From NCBI GenBank assembly GCA_015680685.1, contig MNCI01002041.1, positions 624,887 through 688,886 on the forward strand: a stretch of 64,000 bases of DNA. The letters run 5' to 3'. Every line of letters starts with the position of its first letter. Position 1 is the stretch's first letter. Source of the DNA: Gnetum montanum (lineage: Eukaryota; Streptophyta; Gnetopsida; Gnetales; Gnetaceae). The notes under the pieces are model-generated. The model saw only the letters and a list, made by a program, of their open reading frames with translations. It was not told where the DNA came from and did no database searches. Of the stretch, positions 34,701 to 46,392 are shown piece by piece. Made by a program: the position numbers and the translations under genes.

Positions 34701-35290
34701 AAAAATATTTTAAATGTTTGAGTTTCGATATTTAGTTGATATTAATCTTATTTGAATAAAAGCTTTTATTTATGCAACAAATATACCTTGGGCTTGTGGT
34801 TTTTCTTGGATATATAGATGATCATTGATAAGAAATATCTTGGGATTATGATTACGTTACCCATGCATTTGATCTCTTATTAGCCTTGTAGAAGTCTTAT
34901 TCCACATTTTGATGATATTGGTGAGTTACTAGTATTTTTTACTATACAGAGGTTGTCTGTAGTTTATTGCCTTTGGCTATGCTTTGCTTGAATTGAGATT
35001 GTTATTTCTTATGTCAATGTCTATGTAGACTAAGTATGCAACTGAAAAATCCAAGAAAAAGAAGAATGATTGAATGATAATGTTACCTTTAAAACATGGT
35101 TTCTTTGATAAAAATTCTGGAAGTTTTTCTTGGAAATTGAGTTGTATTGAAGCATTTGATTGCAAAAATCATAAAGTGTAAATGTCTCTTACTACTTTTT
35201 TCTATGATTGTAAATTGAAACTTATAATTGTGATGTGGCTTTAACATTTGTATTTACTAAAAATAAAAGTTGATAGTGTTGTACTTTGCT
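34701..35290 (+). pseudogene. Bax inhibitor-1 exons Y and Z after the tandem array
   Basis: Exon Y (34781-34920) has a lost acceptor (CAACAA instead of GACAG), a normal GTGAGT donor and a frameshift at the GYIDDH position. Exon Z (35029-35073) has a good CTATGTAG acceptor and ends KKKND and TGA. The 3' UTR has the GTGATGTGGCTTTAACAT motif and AATAAA near 35262. Confidence 0.7.
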
Positions 35291-35389
35291 GTCACAAGAT
35301 TCGTAGTTATATTCTTTTTTTATAAACTAATTCAATATTTTGAAGAAAAAGATTGTTAATGGAGACTTCTTGAAATGATTTGACATGTT

Positions 35390-36690
35390 GTCTTATTGTA
35401 AATATTTTTGGGTGATTTCTTTTAACGATTTATAGGCTTTATTTTATTGTGGGTTTTATGGACTTACATGGTTAAAATTAGATTTGATAGATAATTATTT
35501 ATAATGTTCTTCATTAATGATAAATAAATTGGTAGGAGAGTATAGTATGGTTGATTAATGACCATTGTAATCTTAAGAAATGATTGCTTTGTGGAATTTA
35601 TGAAACTACCTGTGCCAAGAAATTTATGGAACACCTAGTAGTTACAGCAATGATGAATATTATCCACTCAATTCTTTTGATTATCTTTCTTCTATTTATG
35701 CTAATGTTTTTGAGCATTATGGTACTAGCATGTATGGGTAAGATTATAATTTTTGGGTGCTTCTATGCATCTGTTGGGTGGCTTGGTTGCTCTTTACAAA
35801 GTGCATCATTAAATTCAACTTTTATTTTGCGGAGATCTTATTTATCAATCAGTATTGTTTAAAATAAATTCATTATGATCACCATCATCTCAACAAAATG
35901 GGTTAACCTTTTAAAAAGGGAAAATTCATAGTTTGAATATGATTTTTTTTATGTTCCAGTGTGAATGGATATTTTTACCATGATAGGTTACACTATGCTA
36001 TTAAGCAATATGTTAAATTCTTTGAACAAAAATGATACCTACCTTACATCTTTTGGCCTTGAATTAAATTAAATAAGAATATCTTAATGTTTGAGTCCTA
36101 TAATCTAAATATTCAATTGCCATTAATCTTATTTGAATGAATGATTTTATTTGTGTCACAGATATACCTTGGGCTTGTGGTTTTTTCTTGAATATATCAT
36201 TTTTAACATATGATAATGTTTTTTTCTTGAATGTATCATTTTTAACATATAGATGATAATTAAAAAGGGTATTACAATTACATTAGCCATGCATTTTACC
36301 TCTTTATTAACCTTGTAAAGGTCTTATTCAAGTTTTGATGATATTGGTGAGTTAATGGCACATTTTACTACACATAGGTTGTTTGTACTTTATTACTTTC
36401 GACTACCCTTGAACGAAGATTGTGATATTGATGTCTATGCAGACTAAGAATGCAGCTGAAAAATCTAAGAAGAAGAATAGAAAATGATAATGTTATTCTT
36501 TGATTCTAGAAGTTTTGCTAGGAATTGAAGTGTAAAGGATGTGACTGCAAAAATTGTAAATGTCTCTTATTAGTTTTTTCTGAATTATAAATTGACTCTT
36601 TTTCTGAATTATAAATTGACTCTTGGAAATGTGATGTGGCTTTAACATCTATCTGTAAATAAAAGCTGGTAGTGCAGTCACAAGATTCTT
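35390..36690 (+). pseudogene. Bax inhibitor-1 3'-end copy 7
   Basis: Exon X (about 35712-35800) has a large deletion and no donor. Exon Y (36162-36346) keeps both splice sites but has the same internal duplication as copy 2, with a TTTTTTTCTTGAATGTATC run. Exon Z (36443-36487) follows a clean TGCAG acceptor and ends KKKNRK and TGA. The 3' UTR contains a small tandem repeat of TTTTTCTGAATTATAAATTG near 36574-36612. It continues directly into the D2 segment. Confidence 0.7.
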
Positions 36691-38513
36691 GTAAAGTGCA
36701 GTCTATCAAGACAAACATGGAATGAAAATTTTATGACAATGAAAATCGAAGAACTTTAAGTTTGGTAATGAAATTCAGATTATTGAACAGTTTGCATAGT
36801 CTAGACAGAAGTCACAGTGAGATAGCCAGCTCAGCATGCATTACACCAAAAACACGATCAACAGTTGGAGGCTTGTGAACGCTTCGGTGCTTCAATTAAC
36901 GTGCAATTTAAACCTGTTAAGATGTATGCTTTTAGTATAAACGGTTTAGATGAACCTTTAGAAGGGAACAAATGGGTTACCAAAAGTTTCAAACAAGTAA
37001 AAAAAGCGACATAAGCCTCACAAACCAGGAAATATTTAACTAAAAGAACTATTAGATTAATATCAAGTTCGTTATTGGGTTAATTACCCACAACGTATAT
37101 ATTTCATTGAGTTTTACTGACTTTTTGCAGTAAATGTGTCTCATTTCATCATTCGGCATGGACTTTAGGGTTTATTTCAATTGATTTGATTCTTGGACAA
37201 ACCAGATAAATTGGACGAGGGTATCGTCAGCTGCCTTCCGAATTCGAGGAAGTAAGAAGCAATTCGGCAGGTGCTGTATGGCATAGTCATTTAAGTATTT
37301 TAGGTGTAGCCTTTCATGGTATGCAAGTCTTTATAAATCTTTACTGAAACTGAAATTTTTACTGAACACTTTGTTTAAAAATTCTTTTATGGAATTTATA
37401 AATTAGATATCTAATTTATCACCTATACTTCATAGGTTCCTGGAAAGAAATTCTTTTATGGAATTTATAACTTAGTTATTTAATGTATTACATATGTTTC
37501 ATAGGTTGGAACATGGCGACAACTCCTCAAACACGTTTCAGAATAGGATGGGTTAGGGAAGGGGGGACCGTAGGAACAAGTCGCCAAACATGTTTAGGCA
37601 TGGAATGGGTTTTTGAGAATGCTAGGGGGTGGGACATGGGGATGAGTCTTCAAACACATTTGGGAACATGATGTGTTACAGATGTGTGGATGTAGGAATG
37701 GGTCCTCAAATGGGATGGGTTAGGGATATGCGGATGTAGGAACGGTCCCTAAACATGTTTAGGAATGGGATGGGTTTTTGAGAATGCTAAGGAATGCAAG
37801 TGGGACATGATGAGTGATAATTTTATTTAGATTAAATTATGTTTAGAAACACAACAAATGATGGATAAACTTCTTGTAGATTGTCATTTGTGAGATATTT
37901 CTGAGGTTTTTACTACAATTTTGATAAAGAAATATTTTAAAAACATTTTGAAAACAGAAAATAGGTGTAAGTGGAGTATAATATGTATTTTAAAATATTT
38001 TATTATGCACCACGATCCACCTGCATGCTAGGATGTTTTGGGATACATTCCCATCCTTAAGACATCCTGGATGCAAAATTTTCTGCGGAGACAGGTCCCT
38101 GTTACACATTGTTTATTACTGAAACTGAAATTTTGACTGAACATTTTGATTAGAATTTCTCTTATGAAATTTATAACTTAATTTAGTAGAATCGATCCTA
38201 ACCCTAACCTGTGATCTAGATTTATTGAGCATAGCCCACGTACCCTTAACCAAACACCTCCTTTAGTTACCTGACCTCTCTGAGAAAGAGTGGTGGTAAA
38301 GAAAATTTGAAAGAAGGGGAAAAAAAATTAGAAAAACAAAACACCATTTTAAAAAATTGGACGTCACACAGAGACAAAACCCAAAAGGTCCTGCAACGCG
38401 TCTTTAAACTGAGGCGACGCCAGATATTCTGCAATGCCATTTCTATATGAAAATAACCCTTGCACAGTCCCACCTCATAAAGAGTGGACTCAGGGTACAT
38501 TATATACAGTTAA
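36690..38513 (+). repeat. Segmental duplicate D2, next to the NDR1/HIN1-like gene
   Basis: Longer version of D1 (2588-3716). An internal part at 37500-37800 repeats an ATGTTTAGGAATGGGATGGG-like unit four or five times. The right end (GGGTACATTATATACAG, 38513) stops about 150 bp from the stop codon of the minus-strand gene, so it may include that gene's distal 3' region. No gene was recognised inside. Confidence 0.65.
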
Positions 38514-38658
38514 CAATTTATGACAAGAAAAACAGTGATGGTGGATGAAGATCAGATTTAAGCAGCACATATATATATATAGACTCTGAAAAAAGTCCCA
38601 AGAAAATGCTCCAGGAAAATTATAAAAAAAAAAACACCAAATTCTTCCTTGTTCTTCT

Positions 38659-39405
38659 TCAAAACACTACCTCACACTGCCTTGAATCCTCTCCAGAATA
38701 CGCTAGCCTGCCCACCTGTTCGGCCCCGTAAAAATGCACAGGAAACTCACAGTAGACAGCCATGGGGTAGAATCTGGATGTCCAGGAACCCATCTTGAAT
38801 CTTACCAAAGAATTGATTCTGCCCAGCAGACGCAGAGACCCAGAAATCCTAGCCAGCGTAAGATCCCTCAGTGTCTCAGACGGAAAAATCGCATCCACAG
38901 CACTGAGAGAATAGACCAAAGAGCTGGAATTATCCTGGCTCTGAAAAAACCAGGGAATCCTGTTCCACGCCAGACTGTTGCCATCGAACAGAACCCCGGC
39001 AGAAATATCCTCGTAGAAAATCCCAGCTCTGGAATTAGGGTTCCTAACCGAGACGTTGGCAAAAACCGTCAAATTCAGAAAATTGTCCCTTGCATTCATT
39101 CTCGGCACAGAAACGCCTTCCACGGTAAAATTGGGCTTGCTGGGCCGAACCAGCATCCAGAAAGTGAAGAATCCTGCCACGAGCAACATGAAAATGGCAA
39201 GCAGAACAATCATAACTTTGCGCAGACAATTTGCAAACGAAAATTCATCTGTAGATGGATAAGTTTGTGGAGGAGGGCCTGGCGTGAGCGGATGAGTGAT
39301 TAAATAAGGCTGATAAGATTGCGGAAACGGAGTTGTGATGGATTTCTGGCCTCTTCCCATGAGCTTATACTGGTATTGGTAGCCTGGTTTAGAATATTCT
39401 GCCAT
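38659..39405 (-). CDS. NDR1/HIN1-like (LEA-2 family) membrane protein
   Basis: A 248-residue intact frame, a usual length for the family, without introns. Residues 1-60 are a Tyr/Pro-rich cytosolic tail, 64-86 a single membrane span (VMIVLLAIFMLLVAGFFTFW), followed by the family hallmark RPSKPNF (87-93). The rest is the LEA-2 beta-fold with NLTVFANVSVRNPNSRAG (111-128), where the NPN motif (122-124) is typical. Members are plasma-membrane proteins linked to defence signalling and membrane stress, several induced by pathogens; the exact role here is unknown. The ATG at 39405 is the first in frame. It is the only complete host gene seen in the window, and codon use looks normal and CpG-rich compared with its AT-rich surroundings. 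Confidence 0.9.
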   Translation of the reverse strand: MAEYSKPGYQYQYKLMGRGQKSITTPFPQSYQPYLITHPLTPGPPPQTYPSTDEFSFANCLRKVMIVLLAIFMLLVAGFFTFWMLVRPSKPNFTVEGVSVPRMNARDNFLNLTVFANVSVRNPNSRAGIFYEDISAGVLFDGNSLAWNRIPWFFQSQDNSSSLVYSLSAVDAIFPSETLRDLTLARISGSLRLLGRINSLVRFKMGSWTSRFYPMAVYCEFPVHFYGAEQVGRLAYSGEDSRQCEVVF

Positions 39406-39611
39406 TTAAAAGCAGGAAACTCTGGAACTCACTGTACCAAGCCTTGCCCTCAGAGTCGCCTGATCTCGATCAAAAAAGCCGTGAGTGCGTATCGATTAGA
39501 AGAGGTACTCGCACGGATTTTAGCCGGACCCAGAAACAGACAATGGTAATGCAGCAGAAAAATCTCTGGGGCAATGTTTGGCAATTGCAAATTTTTGGGT
39601 TCTTCGGATCT

Positions 39612-39622
39612 GTTTATAATAA
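39612..39622 (-). promoter_or_regulatory. Possible TATA box for the NDR1/HIN1-like gene
   Basis: On the minus strand TTATTATAAAC lies about 210 bp upstream of the start codon, leaving a 5' UTR of roughly 170-180 bases. There is no other evidence for the start site. Confidence 0.3.
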
Positions 39623-39719
39623 GACTCTACGTTGTTCTTTAATTCTTCTGAAACTCTGGGATGGGTATTATCCCCGGCTTTTATGCACAGATTTTGGGAG
39701 CAGAGATTTAGCAAAGTGA

Positions 39720-40925
39720 GCTGTTTTTTGTTCTGGCCTTTGCAATGCCACTAGGGGAGGGAGAATGTCTGTTTGTGAGATTTCTGTAAATTCTCCAAAG
39801 CAGAGGATTTTTGTGGGGATTTTTTTTTCTGTTTTTAGGAGGTGTTTGCTTTTTTCTTGCGTGCTAATTGCTATCCTGGGTGGCTTGCGGTGGAAGATCC
39901 AAGGCACTTAACTGCCTCTGTTCTGTTGTGGTTGGCCATTCTGGAATTCTTGGCAACCAACTCCGAACTAACAAATCAGGATTAACATATTTGCCATCAT
40001 TAGAATATGTGCAAATTATGTGGTTGACCTTTTGCTCGTTTCACGGGTTTCGGTCTTGCTTGTCTCCCAGCATTGAAGTCAACGTTGATGAATTTAGAGG
40101 TATTATTAAAAGTTTATTAATGAAAATGCTATGTTTAAACAAATGTTAATTACTAAATTGAACCTTTGGCATCAGTACGTCGTGATTCCGTTGCAAATGG
40201 TCTGGTACTTTTTCATGTGCTATTTGTAAAAACATGTTACTTTAATTTTATGTAATAATTTGCAGTTTCTGCAGGATATATATACAGTCCGGTAAACTTT
40301 CACTAGATCCCAACTTTCAACTTCGTTTCAATGATGATATGATACTAGGGCAGTGAGTTGGGAGGTTGCAGGTCCAATTTATGCTTTTGTTTATAAGTGT
40401 GGTAGAAATGGAATAGCTTGTAGTGTGGTGGGATACTCTTGACAAGTAAGTCACATACTTACTAGCCTCAATATCCATCGCTAAAAAATGAAAAAAAAAT
40501 TGTTACCATTTGTTTATGTGTGACTTCCATGACAAATCATGACAAATTGTCATGTATGCTTAGTAATATATGCTAGGATTCTAGTGTTATTTATAGAAGC
40601 CATTGAAAGAGGAATTTATCTCAAATGGCTTTAAAAAAAATACAAAATGAGTTAATAGAAACATAAATGAAGAGTTTGTATCAAAGTGTCACAATAATGT
40701 GAGCTTAAACAAACTAATCAACATCATAGCATTGGGTATGAACTAATTAAAATGAAGTTGAAATTTTAGCTCTTCATAGAAGCAAATGGTAAAAAAAAAA
40801 ACCTCATGTAGTTGACCTTATTTTATTGAGACAAGGCTAGGATGATGATGATGATGATGATGAAGTGGAGTTCAAAAAGAAATGGTACATTAATAAGACA
40901 ATTATGCTCTTTAAAAAAAGAGACA
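39720..40925. other. Intergenic region with a possible SINE and a GAT microsatellite
   Basis: No gene is seen. 40340-40495 has a box A-like GGGCAGTGAGTTGG, a box B-like GGTTGCAGGTCCAATT about 16 bp later and an A-rich end (AAAAAATGAAAAAAAAA), as in tRNA-derived SINEs, but without a provable target duplication. A (GAT)n run is at about 40842-40863. The stretch from 40880 may already be the decayed start of the LINE fragment. Confidence 0.35.
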
Positions 40926-40929
40926 AAAG

Positions 40930-41302
40930 ATTTAAATAATTAGATTGATTGGAATCAACAATATTTTTGCTAATATTTTGGGCACTATTCTAGAATTTAT
41001 GCTTGCAAGATGGGCTGAAAAATATCAAAAACATGCAATTTTCCAAGTAGGATTTAGGTTATAGCATTTTACTATAGATCATTTCATTAGTTTAAAATAT
41101 CTAATTGATGGAGCAAAAGGTCCATACAATAAAACATATATTTGCTTTGTAGATTTCTCTAAGGCCTATGAAAGCCACTCATGAAGGCAATCATAAAAGT
41201 TCCTACTAGATAATTATATGTTATCCAAAAACATTACAAAAGGTATGCATTCAGTTTACAAATGGGTAAGAAAGAATTTTATTTAATTACTTTATTAACG
41301 TT
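40930..41302 (+). pseudogene. LINE reverse transcriptase fragment, left part
   Basis: The frame gives ILGTILEFMLARWAEKYQKH, then IFQVGFR and TYICFVDFSKAYES, matching the fingers and palm of plant LINE reverse transcriptases (GFR, CFVDF-KAYD). Stops and shifts are present. It stops at the E1 target duplication ACGTT (41298-41302) and resumes at 48264. Confidence 0.65.
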
Positions 41303-42102
41303 TGATGGGACGCAATATACGCGATATTGCATCTTTCCCTGTGATATCGTGTACGCGATATCGCAACGTGCCGCCAAGTCTATGAATAAGAGGCGGCTCT
41401 CCCTTGTTTCTCAATCTAGATCTAGATCGTAGCCAAACTCTTGTAGTTTTTCCATTTTAGAGTTAGAGTAATTTCCATGTGCCCGCAGTAGGAGTTCCAA
41501 AGTGAACGGATCTTTATTCGAGCAAATATTGTACTTGAGCATAAGTTTGTGTACAGAAATAAAGATGAACTTTTGGATAAACCTTGCAGTGCATGGACTA
41601 AGCTAAATAGGACTTTAATTACTGTTATTTATTGTTCATTGTTTCAATGCTTTATTAGTTAATTAAATCTCTCTTAACCCTCAACTCCTAGTTAAGTGCA
41701 TTCAGTATGACTGCTTCGAGCATGTGTGTTATGCTTGGTAATCCCAGTAACGAATAGCGTTTGGTAATCTCAGAAGGTTGCATTGGTTCAGGGTGTGAAA
41801 GGCAAGTGGGAACGGATACTGATGCTAGGCATTAGAACTTAGTTAAAGTTAGTTATTTAGTCTCTTCACCCTTTCCCTCATTAGCATAGGCGATAAAACA
41901 TAAAAGACATAAACATCACATACCTCGGACTTACTTAACCATACAACCGTGACAAATACAAGTAAGTTTGGGAAGACAATGAACGATTAACCTTAAGTGT
42001 TCCATAAGGCGTGTAGGCACTTAGTCTACGGACTTCAACGGGATCGTGCGTGTAATGCTTGTATTCGTATGGTTGAGTGTAGGGGTACCTCGCCACTCAT
42101 CA
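41303..42102 (+). mobile_element. E1 left LTR
   Basis: 800 bp. U3 starts with CpG-rich GATATC-like palindromes (41308-41366), then a degraded TATA region (CTATGAATAAG near 41381), an AATAAA near 41561 and the conserved GTAGGGGTACCTCGCCACTC end. It is 69 bp shorter than the right LTR because of fewer palindromic units. Confidence 0.9.
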
Positions 42103-42103
42103 T

Positions 42104-42121
42104 TGGCGCTGTTGCTGAGGA
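42104..42121 (+). promoter_or_regulatory. E1 primer-binding site
   Basis: TGGCGCTGTTGCTGAGGA lies one base inside the left LTR. It differs by three or four bases from the TGGCGCCGTTGCCGGGGA type of plant Athila elements, a complement of a tRNA 3' end. Confidence 0.7.
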
Positions 42122-42338
42122 CTAAGTTGTTTGTGCGCTAAGTAGAACATAGGAAATCATCCACATTGTTGGGAAGCTTAACGAACCCTTAGGGTTAATC
42201 AGAAAAAATTTTAAACAATGATCAATAGCACATCCGCTAGTTCCTCAACAGTATCGAGTAGTGTATACTCATCATGATGAGTATATACCCGATTTTACCT
42301 TTATCCTCCATCAGGATGAACAACTGCGTTGGTGAGAC

Positions 42339-44030
42339 TTGCAAGGTAACATAGTGTTACCCCCAGATTGGGCAGTCCCTAACATGCTCCTTCGTGCTAT
42401 TGCACAGATAGGCATGATGGAATTATATGCTGAATACGTTGCAGAAGATTATGACATAAGGGATTACCATCCCATAGCAGCGCAACTTCTAAGGGACTCA
42501 CGGCAGGAGAGTTATCACACATCGTTGAAGGGCAAAGGACCCCGCAACGCTTCACCTGTCATAAGAGAAGTTAAAAGTGGTGAACCTATCTCAATAGGTT
42601 CTTCACGAAATGATGTTTCCCCTCCTAACGATAGTGAGGAGGTGGGGTATCAGAACCTGCACTCCACGATATACAACCCTGGTTCTGATTCCCACGAACA
42701 CCAAGTGTTCACTAAGGGAACACAAGCACAAGATAAGGGTAAGAATTCTGATCGTCATCACGATTGGGGTTGTAGTCACCAAAGAGAAGGTAAGAAACAT
42801 CGTCATGGAAATGGTTCCCCTTCTTCTTCCCCTTCATCACACCATTCACCCTTTCCTTTCACATCAGGACACAGTCACAAAGAGCATAACGGTGAGGATA
42901 AGGGTAAGCAAGATGAGAACCCTCGATGAGAGAGTCGAGAGCGAGGACAAGGAAATTCTAGGGAGTCAAGGCATAGAAGAGAAAGTAGGGAACTACGTAG
43001 GCATCATAGACGTCATGAGAGAGATGATCATGACGAACCCCTACTTGCCACCCAAAGTATGTTAGACATTAAGGAGACAGTTAGAATACCTACAAGGCAT
43101 TAAAAAGATAGTCAGATCAAGGACTAGACATGAATAATATCCCATGGTTTGATGGGGGATACAATGCTGATCCGCAGAATCACTTACAGGCATTCCACGA
43201 TGCCTGCGCCTTGCAAAATATTGAAAAAAAGTGGCAGAAGTTAAAGTTGTTTCCTAGGACACTCATAAAAGAAGCAGAGAGTTGGTACTATTCCTTAGAG
43301 CCGAAAACTATTAGGGGGTGGAGTACAATGCTAGAATTGTTTAACGATAAACACCAAACGTACTCCATAGTGTCCAACTTGCATAAGAAGATCCAAGGAT
43401 GGAAGCAGGGTAATCATGAACCCTTGGATGTTGCCATGGGCTAATATTATGCATTGCTACATCGTTGCCCGATCCATGGTTACGCACAACGAGATCAACT
43501 ACACCACATTGTAGATGGGCTAAGACATGAAACTAGGAGAACCCTTGGGACATATGCCCAAGGGAGATTATCTAAACTTAGGTCCCACGAAGTTCATAGA
43601 TTGTTGGAGCAAGTAGCTAAGGAAGAAGGGGAGCTACGGAAGAGAAAGCGTGAAGTAAGATTCTGTGAGGAAGAGGATGAGTCACCACTCGAAGAGTTGG
43701 TGAATAGAAAAACCTTGCCGCTTCAGAAATTAACAACGGAAGTGTCAGCTAAGGTAGATGAAATATGGAGCTCCTTAGACAGTAAAATTGAAACTGTCCT
43801 AAAGATCATAGAGGAGTCTAAGGAGGAACAAAGTAGTGACCATGATAAGAAAAGCGGAGAGATTCAGGCCATGCACGTAACAAGGGTAAGGGAAAAATAA
43901 CTATCGCTGATGAGGTTATGGACTCTGATACAGACAATGATGGTGGATGTGAGATCTGCCAATATGACCATCCTAAAGGATGTTGCCCAATAATCTCACA
44001 TCTGTAAGAGTCCGGGGTGTATGCGCTCAA
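42339..44030 (+). pseudogene. E1 gag
   Basis: Open frames 42339-42929, 43130-43444 and 43454-43900 together give a gag protein: an acidic N-terminal part, a His/Ser-rich low-complexity linker, then the capsid-like core IPWFDGGYNADPQNHLQAF and ESWYYSLEPKTIRGWSTM, HHIVDGLRHETRR and a coiled, Glu/Lys-rich tail. Near 43950 is a zinc-knuckle-like CEICQYDHPKGCC. Stops lie at 42927, 43442 and 43898. Confidence 0.75.
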
Positions 44031-44270
44031 CCCAAGACTTAACAGAAGGCAAGCACCTCGAAGGTTACCTTATCCCCAAGGTAACCCAAGGCAGTTCCAC
44101 CAACTGTTAACATATTATCCAAGTGGAACTCCGCCACAACCTATTGGGCAACACTAGCAGTGGCAACACCCATAGTTAGGGGGATGCCACCACCTAGACA
44201 ACAATACCCTTATTGGCAACCAGACCCATATGGCTATTACGTGTAGTAGCTGGTTTCTTCAAGTGACTCT

Positions 44271-45284
44271 ATGGGTCACGCAACCCCACAATGTCACTAC
44301 CAAGTTCGAAAGTATTTTATGACTCATTCTCCTACGGGAGACACTCCACATGCATACTATCCTCCGAATCCGTCTGCACCTCTTATGCCGGTAGCTCCAC
44401 CATCAACCGCTCCAACAATGCCAAGGGTATTTCCCACTCAACCGCAACAACCCAATGTCACAAGGCCTTCCAATCCTCAATCCTTAGTTGGTCTTGACAA
44501 TCTTATGTTGAAAAGACCTTTCTTTAGAACCAACAATCCAACTAAGGGGGGGGCCTCACAAGCGGTTGAACATCTAAATACCTCTATGCCAAATAAAGTT
44601 TCGGGACCTTCTTCAATTCAAAAATCAAGCTCAACGCACATGGTTATGTTAACACATACTGTTACAGACTGGATTAAGGTGGGCCACCTTCCCAAGAAAT
44701 TCTCTGACCCTGGAAGTCCCCTAATTTATCTCCAAGTCACTGGGAATGAACCTTGTAAAGCTCTTCTAGACTAAGGTTCCAGAGTTAACCTAATATCGTA
44801 GGAAACGTACAAAGCTTGGAACCTACCTCCATTAAGAAAGAGTAACATTCGACTTGAGCTAGCCGACTAGTCCATCATTGTCCCCTTGGGAATGGTGGAG
44901 GACATCATTACCACTGTTTGTGGATGGTCATATCCAATGGATTTCCTAGTGATCCAAGTAACTAACAGTAAGGGGAACTTCCCAGTAATAATGGGAAGGG
45001 CATGACTGAGTACAATAAATGCATGCCTAGGAATCCACGATCTTTCCTTGGAAATATCTAAGGAAAATATTTATAGAAAGATCGAGAAGAAGAAAGTTCC
45101 ATGCATCACATACAATGACTCAGAGGGTGATGACATGGAGGAATGCTCAGCATCTCGTGCATGCAACTGGTGTGCCCAAGGAACTCAGATACAAAGGTGC
45201 CTGTATGTAGCAACCACACAACAAGAGAACACCCAGTGGTTGATAGCTAATCAAGAGAGCAGCCCACCAACATGCATGGAATGA
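44271..45284 (+). pseudogene. E1 protease region
   Basis: A proline-rich linker (44271-44600) leads to CKALLD at 44756, where TAA (44772-44774) sits inside the expected D-x-G active-site motif, then GSRVNLIS. The second half reads VIQVTNSKGNFPVIMGRA and LSTINACLGIHDLSLEI (about 44955-45060). The frame after it, 45048-45284, is open but unassigned. No RT follows. Confidence 0.65.
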
Positions 45285-46141
45285 ACTGGGGGAACAACTC
45301 ACGCCCACAACGAAGGCATAGATACATTGGAGTATGAGCATCGCCGACTTCCACCCCTTAACTTGAAAACATCAATCGGGAGAATTTGGACATTTCTAAA
45401 AAATTCAAATAGGCGCTCATTATTTTGGATCTCTCCCTTTTAATTTAGTCATGGGGGAGATGGCCACCTATGCTGATCATTTGAGGCCCTCAGTTCTTTT
45501 AAGTTTTTGTTTTACACATTTTGTTTTGCACATTGTTGTTTTACACATTTTTGTTTTATAAATTTCTTGAACTTTTCTTGTTTTTTTTTCCAACATCGTT
45601 AATACTTTTTTAGTTCTTTTTGTGTGTGTGTGTGATATCCATCTTGTTAAGTTTTTCATTTAATAAGTGCTCTTAAAGATGGTATGAACTGTTTTCTATT
45701 GGTTGCTAATGTTTGATTTTTACCTTTAAGTTATGATGTTGATACTAAGGTATGGTTCTTTTGATATGATAGGCAATGAGTCCACTTCATCCATACATCC
45801 ACAAATTTCTATGGTCTCTCTTGGCTTGGAACTGTACAATCCCTTTTTCAATAATAAGAACTATAATGAATCGGTGACTGGGCATTTCTCAAACTAAGGA
45901 AGGACTCAAGGATTGAAAAGGGTGTGACTTCAAGGGAACTTGATGCATTTGTGTTGGCCATTCTCTTGGGTGCTTGGATGTTTTCTTCTTGAGTTTTCCT
46001 TCCCATTCCGACATTGCTCCATTATTGGGAAGCTGAGCAAATAAAAATAATAAGTCTTTGCATGGTGTGGTTTTCACGTATAAACACAAAAAAAAGAGAG
46101 AGAGAGAGAAGAAATAGTGAGGATTCAAAGCACACCCCTCA

Positions 46142-46392
46142 GACAAAATAGTCATTTGGGCTATAAGCATTGGTTATGGAACTAAAATAAACATGTTCCC
46201 TCTAACTAAGGCCCTTCTCACTTCCCATTCTCTCCTCCTTCATTTCATCGGAATGGTGATGGCTCTTTGGTGAAGGCATTCTTGTTACTTCAGGTGGATG
46301 GATTGGCCGAATGCATTAATGCGAAGTCATTGAAAGTGGTTTGTTTGAGGCTGGACTTGGAATGGGATCTACTAAGTCATATTAATCATTAA
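46142..46392 (+). pseudogene. E1 copy of a conserved 3' ORF
   Basis: Read with one frameshift, it gives WAISIGYG then RNGDGSLVKAFLLLQVDGLA and ECINAKSLKVVCL. The E2 frame at 50638-50952 has WAISIDYG, WNGGGSMDAFLLFQEDGL and KCVDVRSLDVV in the same order. The position between integrase and the 3' LTR is where Athila elements keep an env-like ORF, but no membrane span is seen here, so the function stays open. Confidence 0.5.

Noticed and set aside
38734-39303. 189-codon plus-strand frame opposite the NDR1/HIN1-like gene
   Set aside because: The minus frame has a clear family match, membrane span and NPN motif; the plus frame has no similarity and follows from GC-rich codon use.
42603-42806. Minus-strand frame inside E1 gag
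   Set aside because: Antisense shadow of the His/Ser-rich linker of gag.
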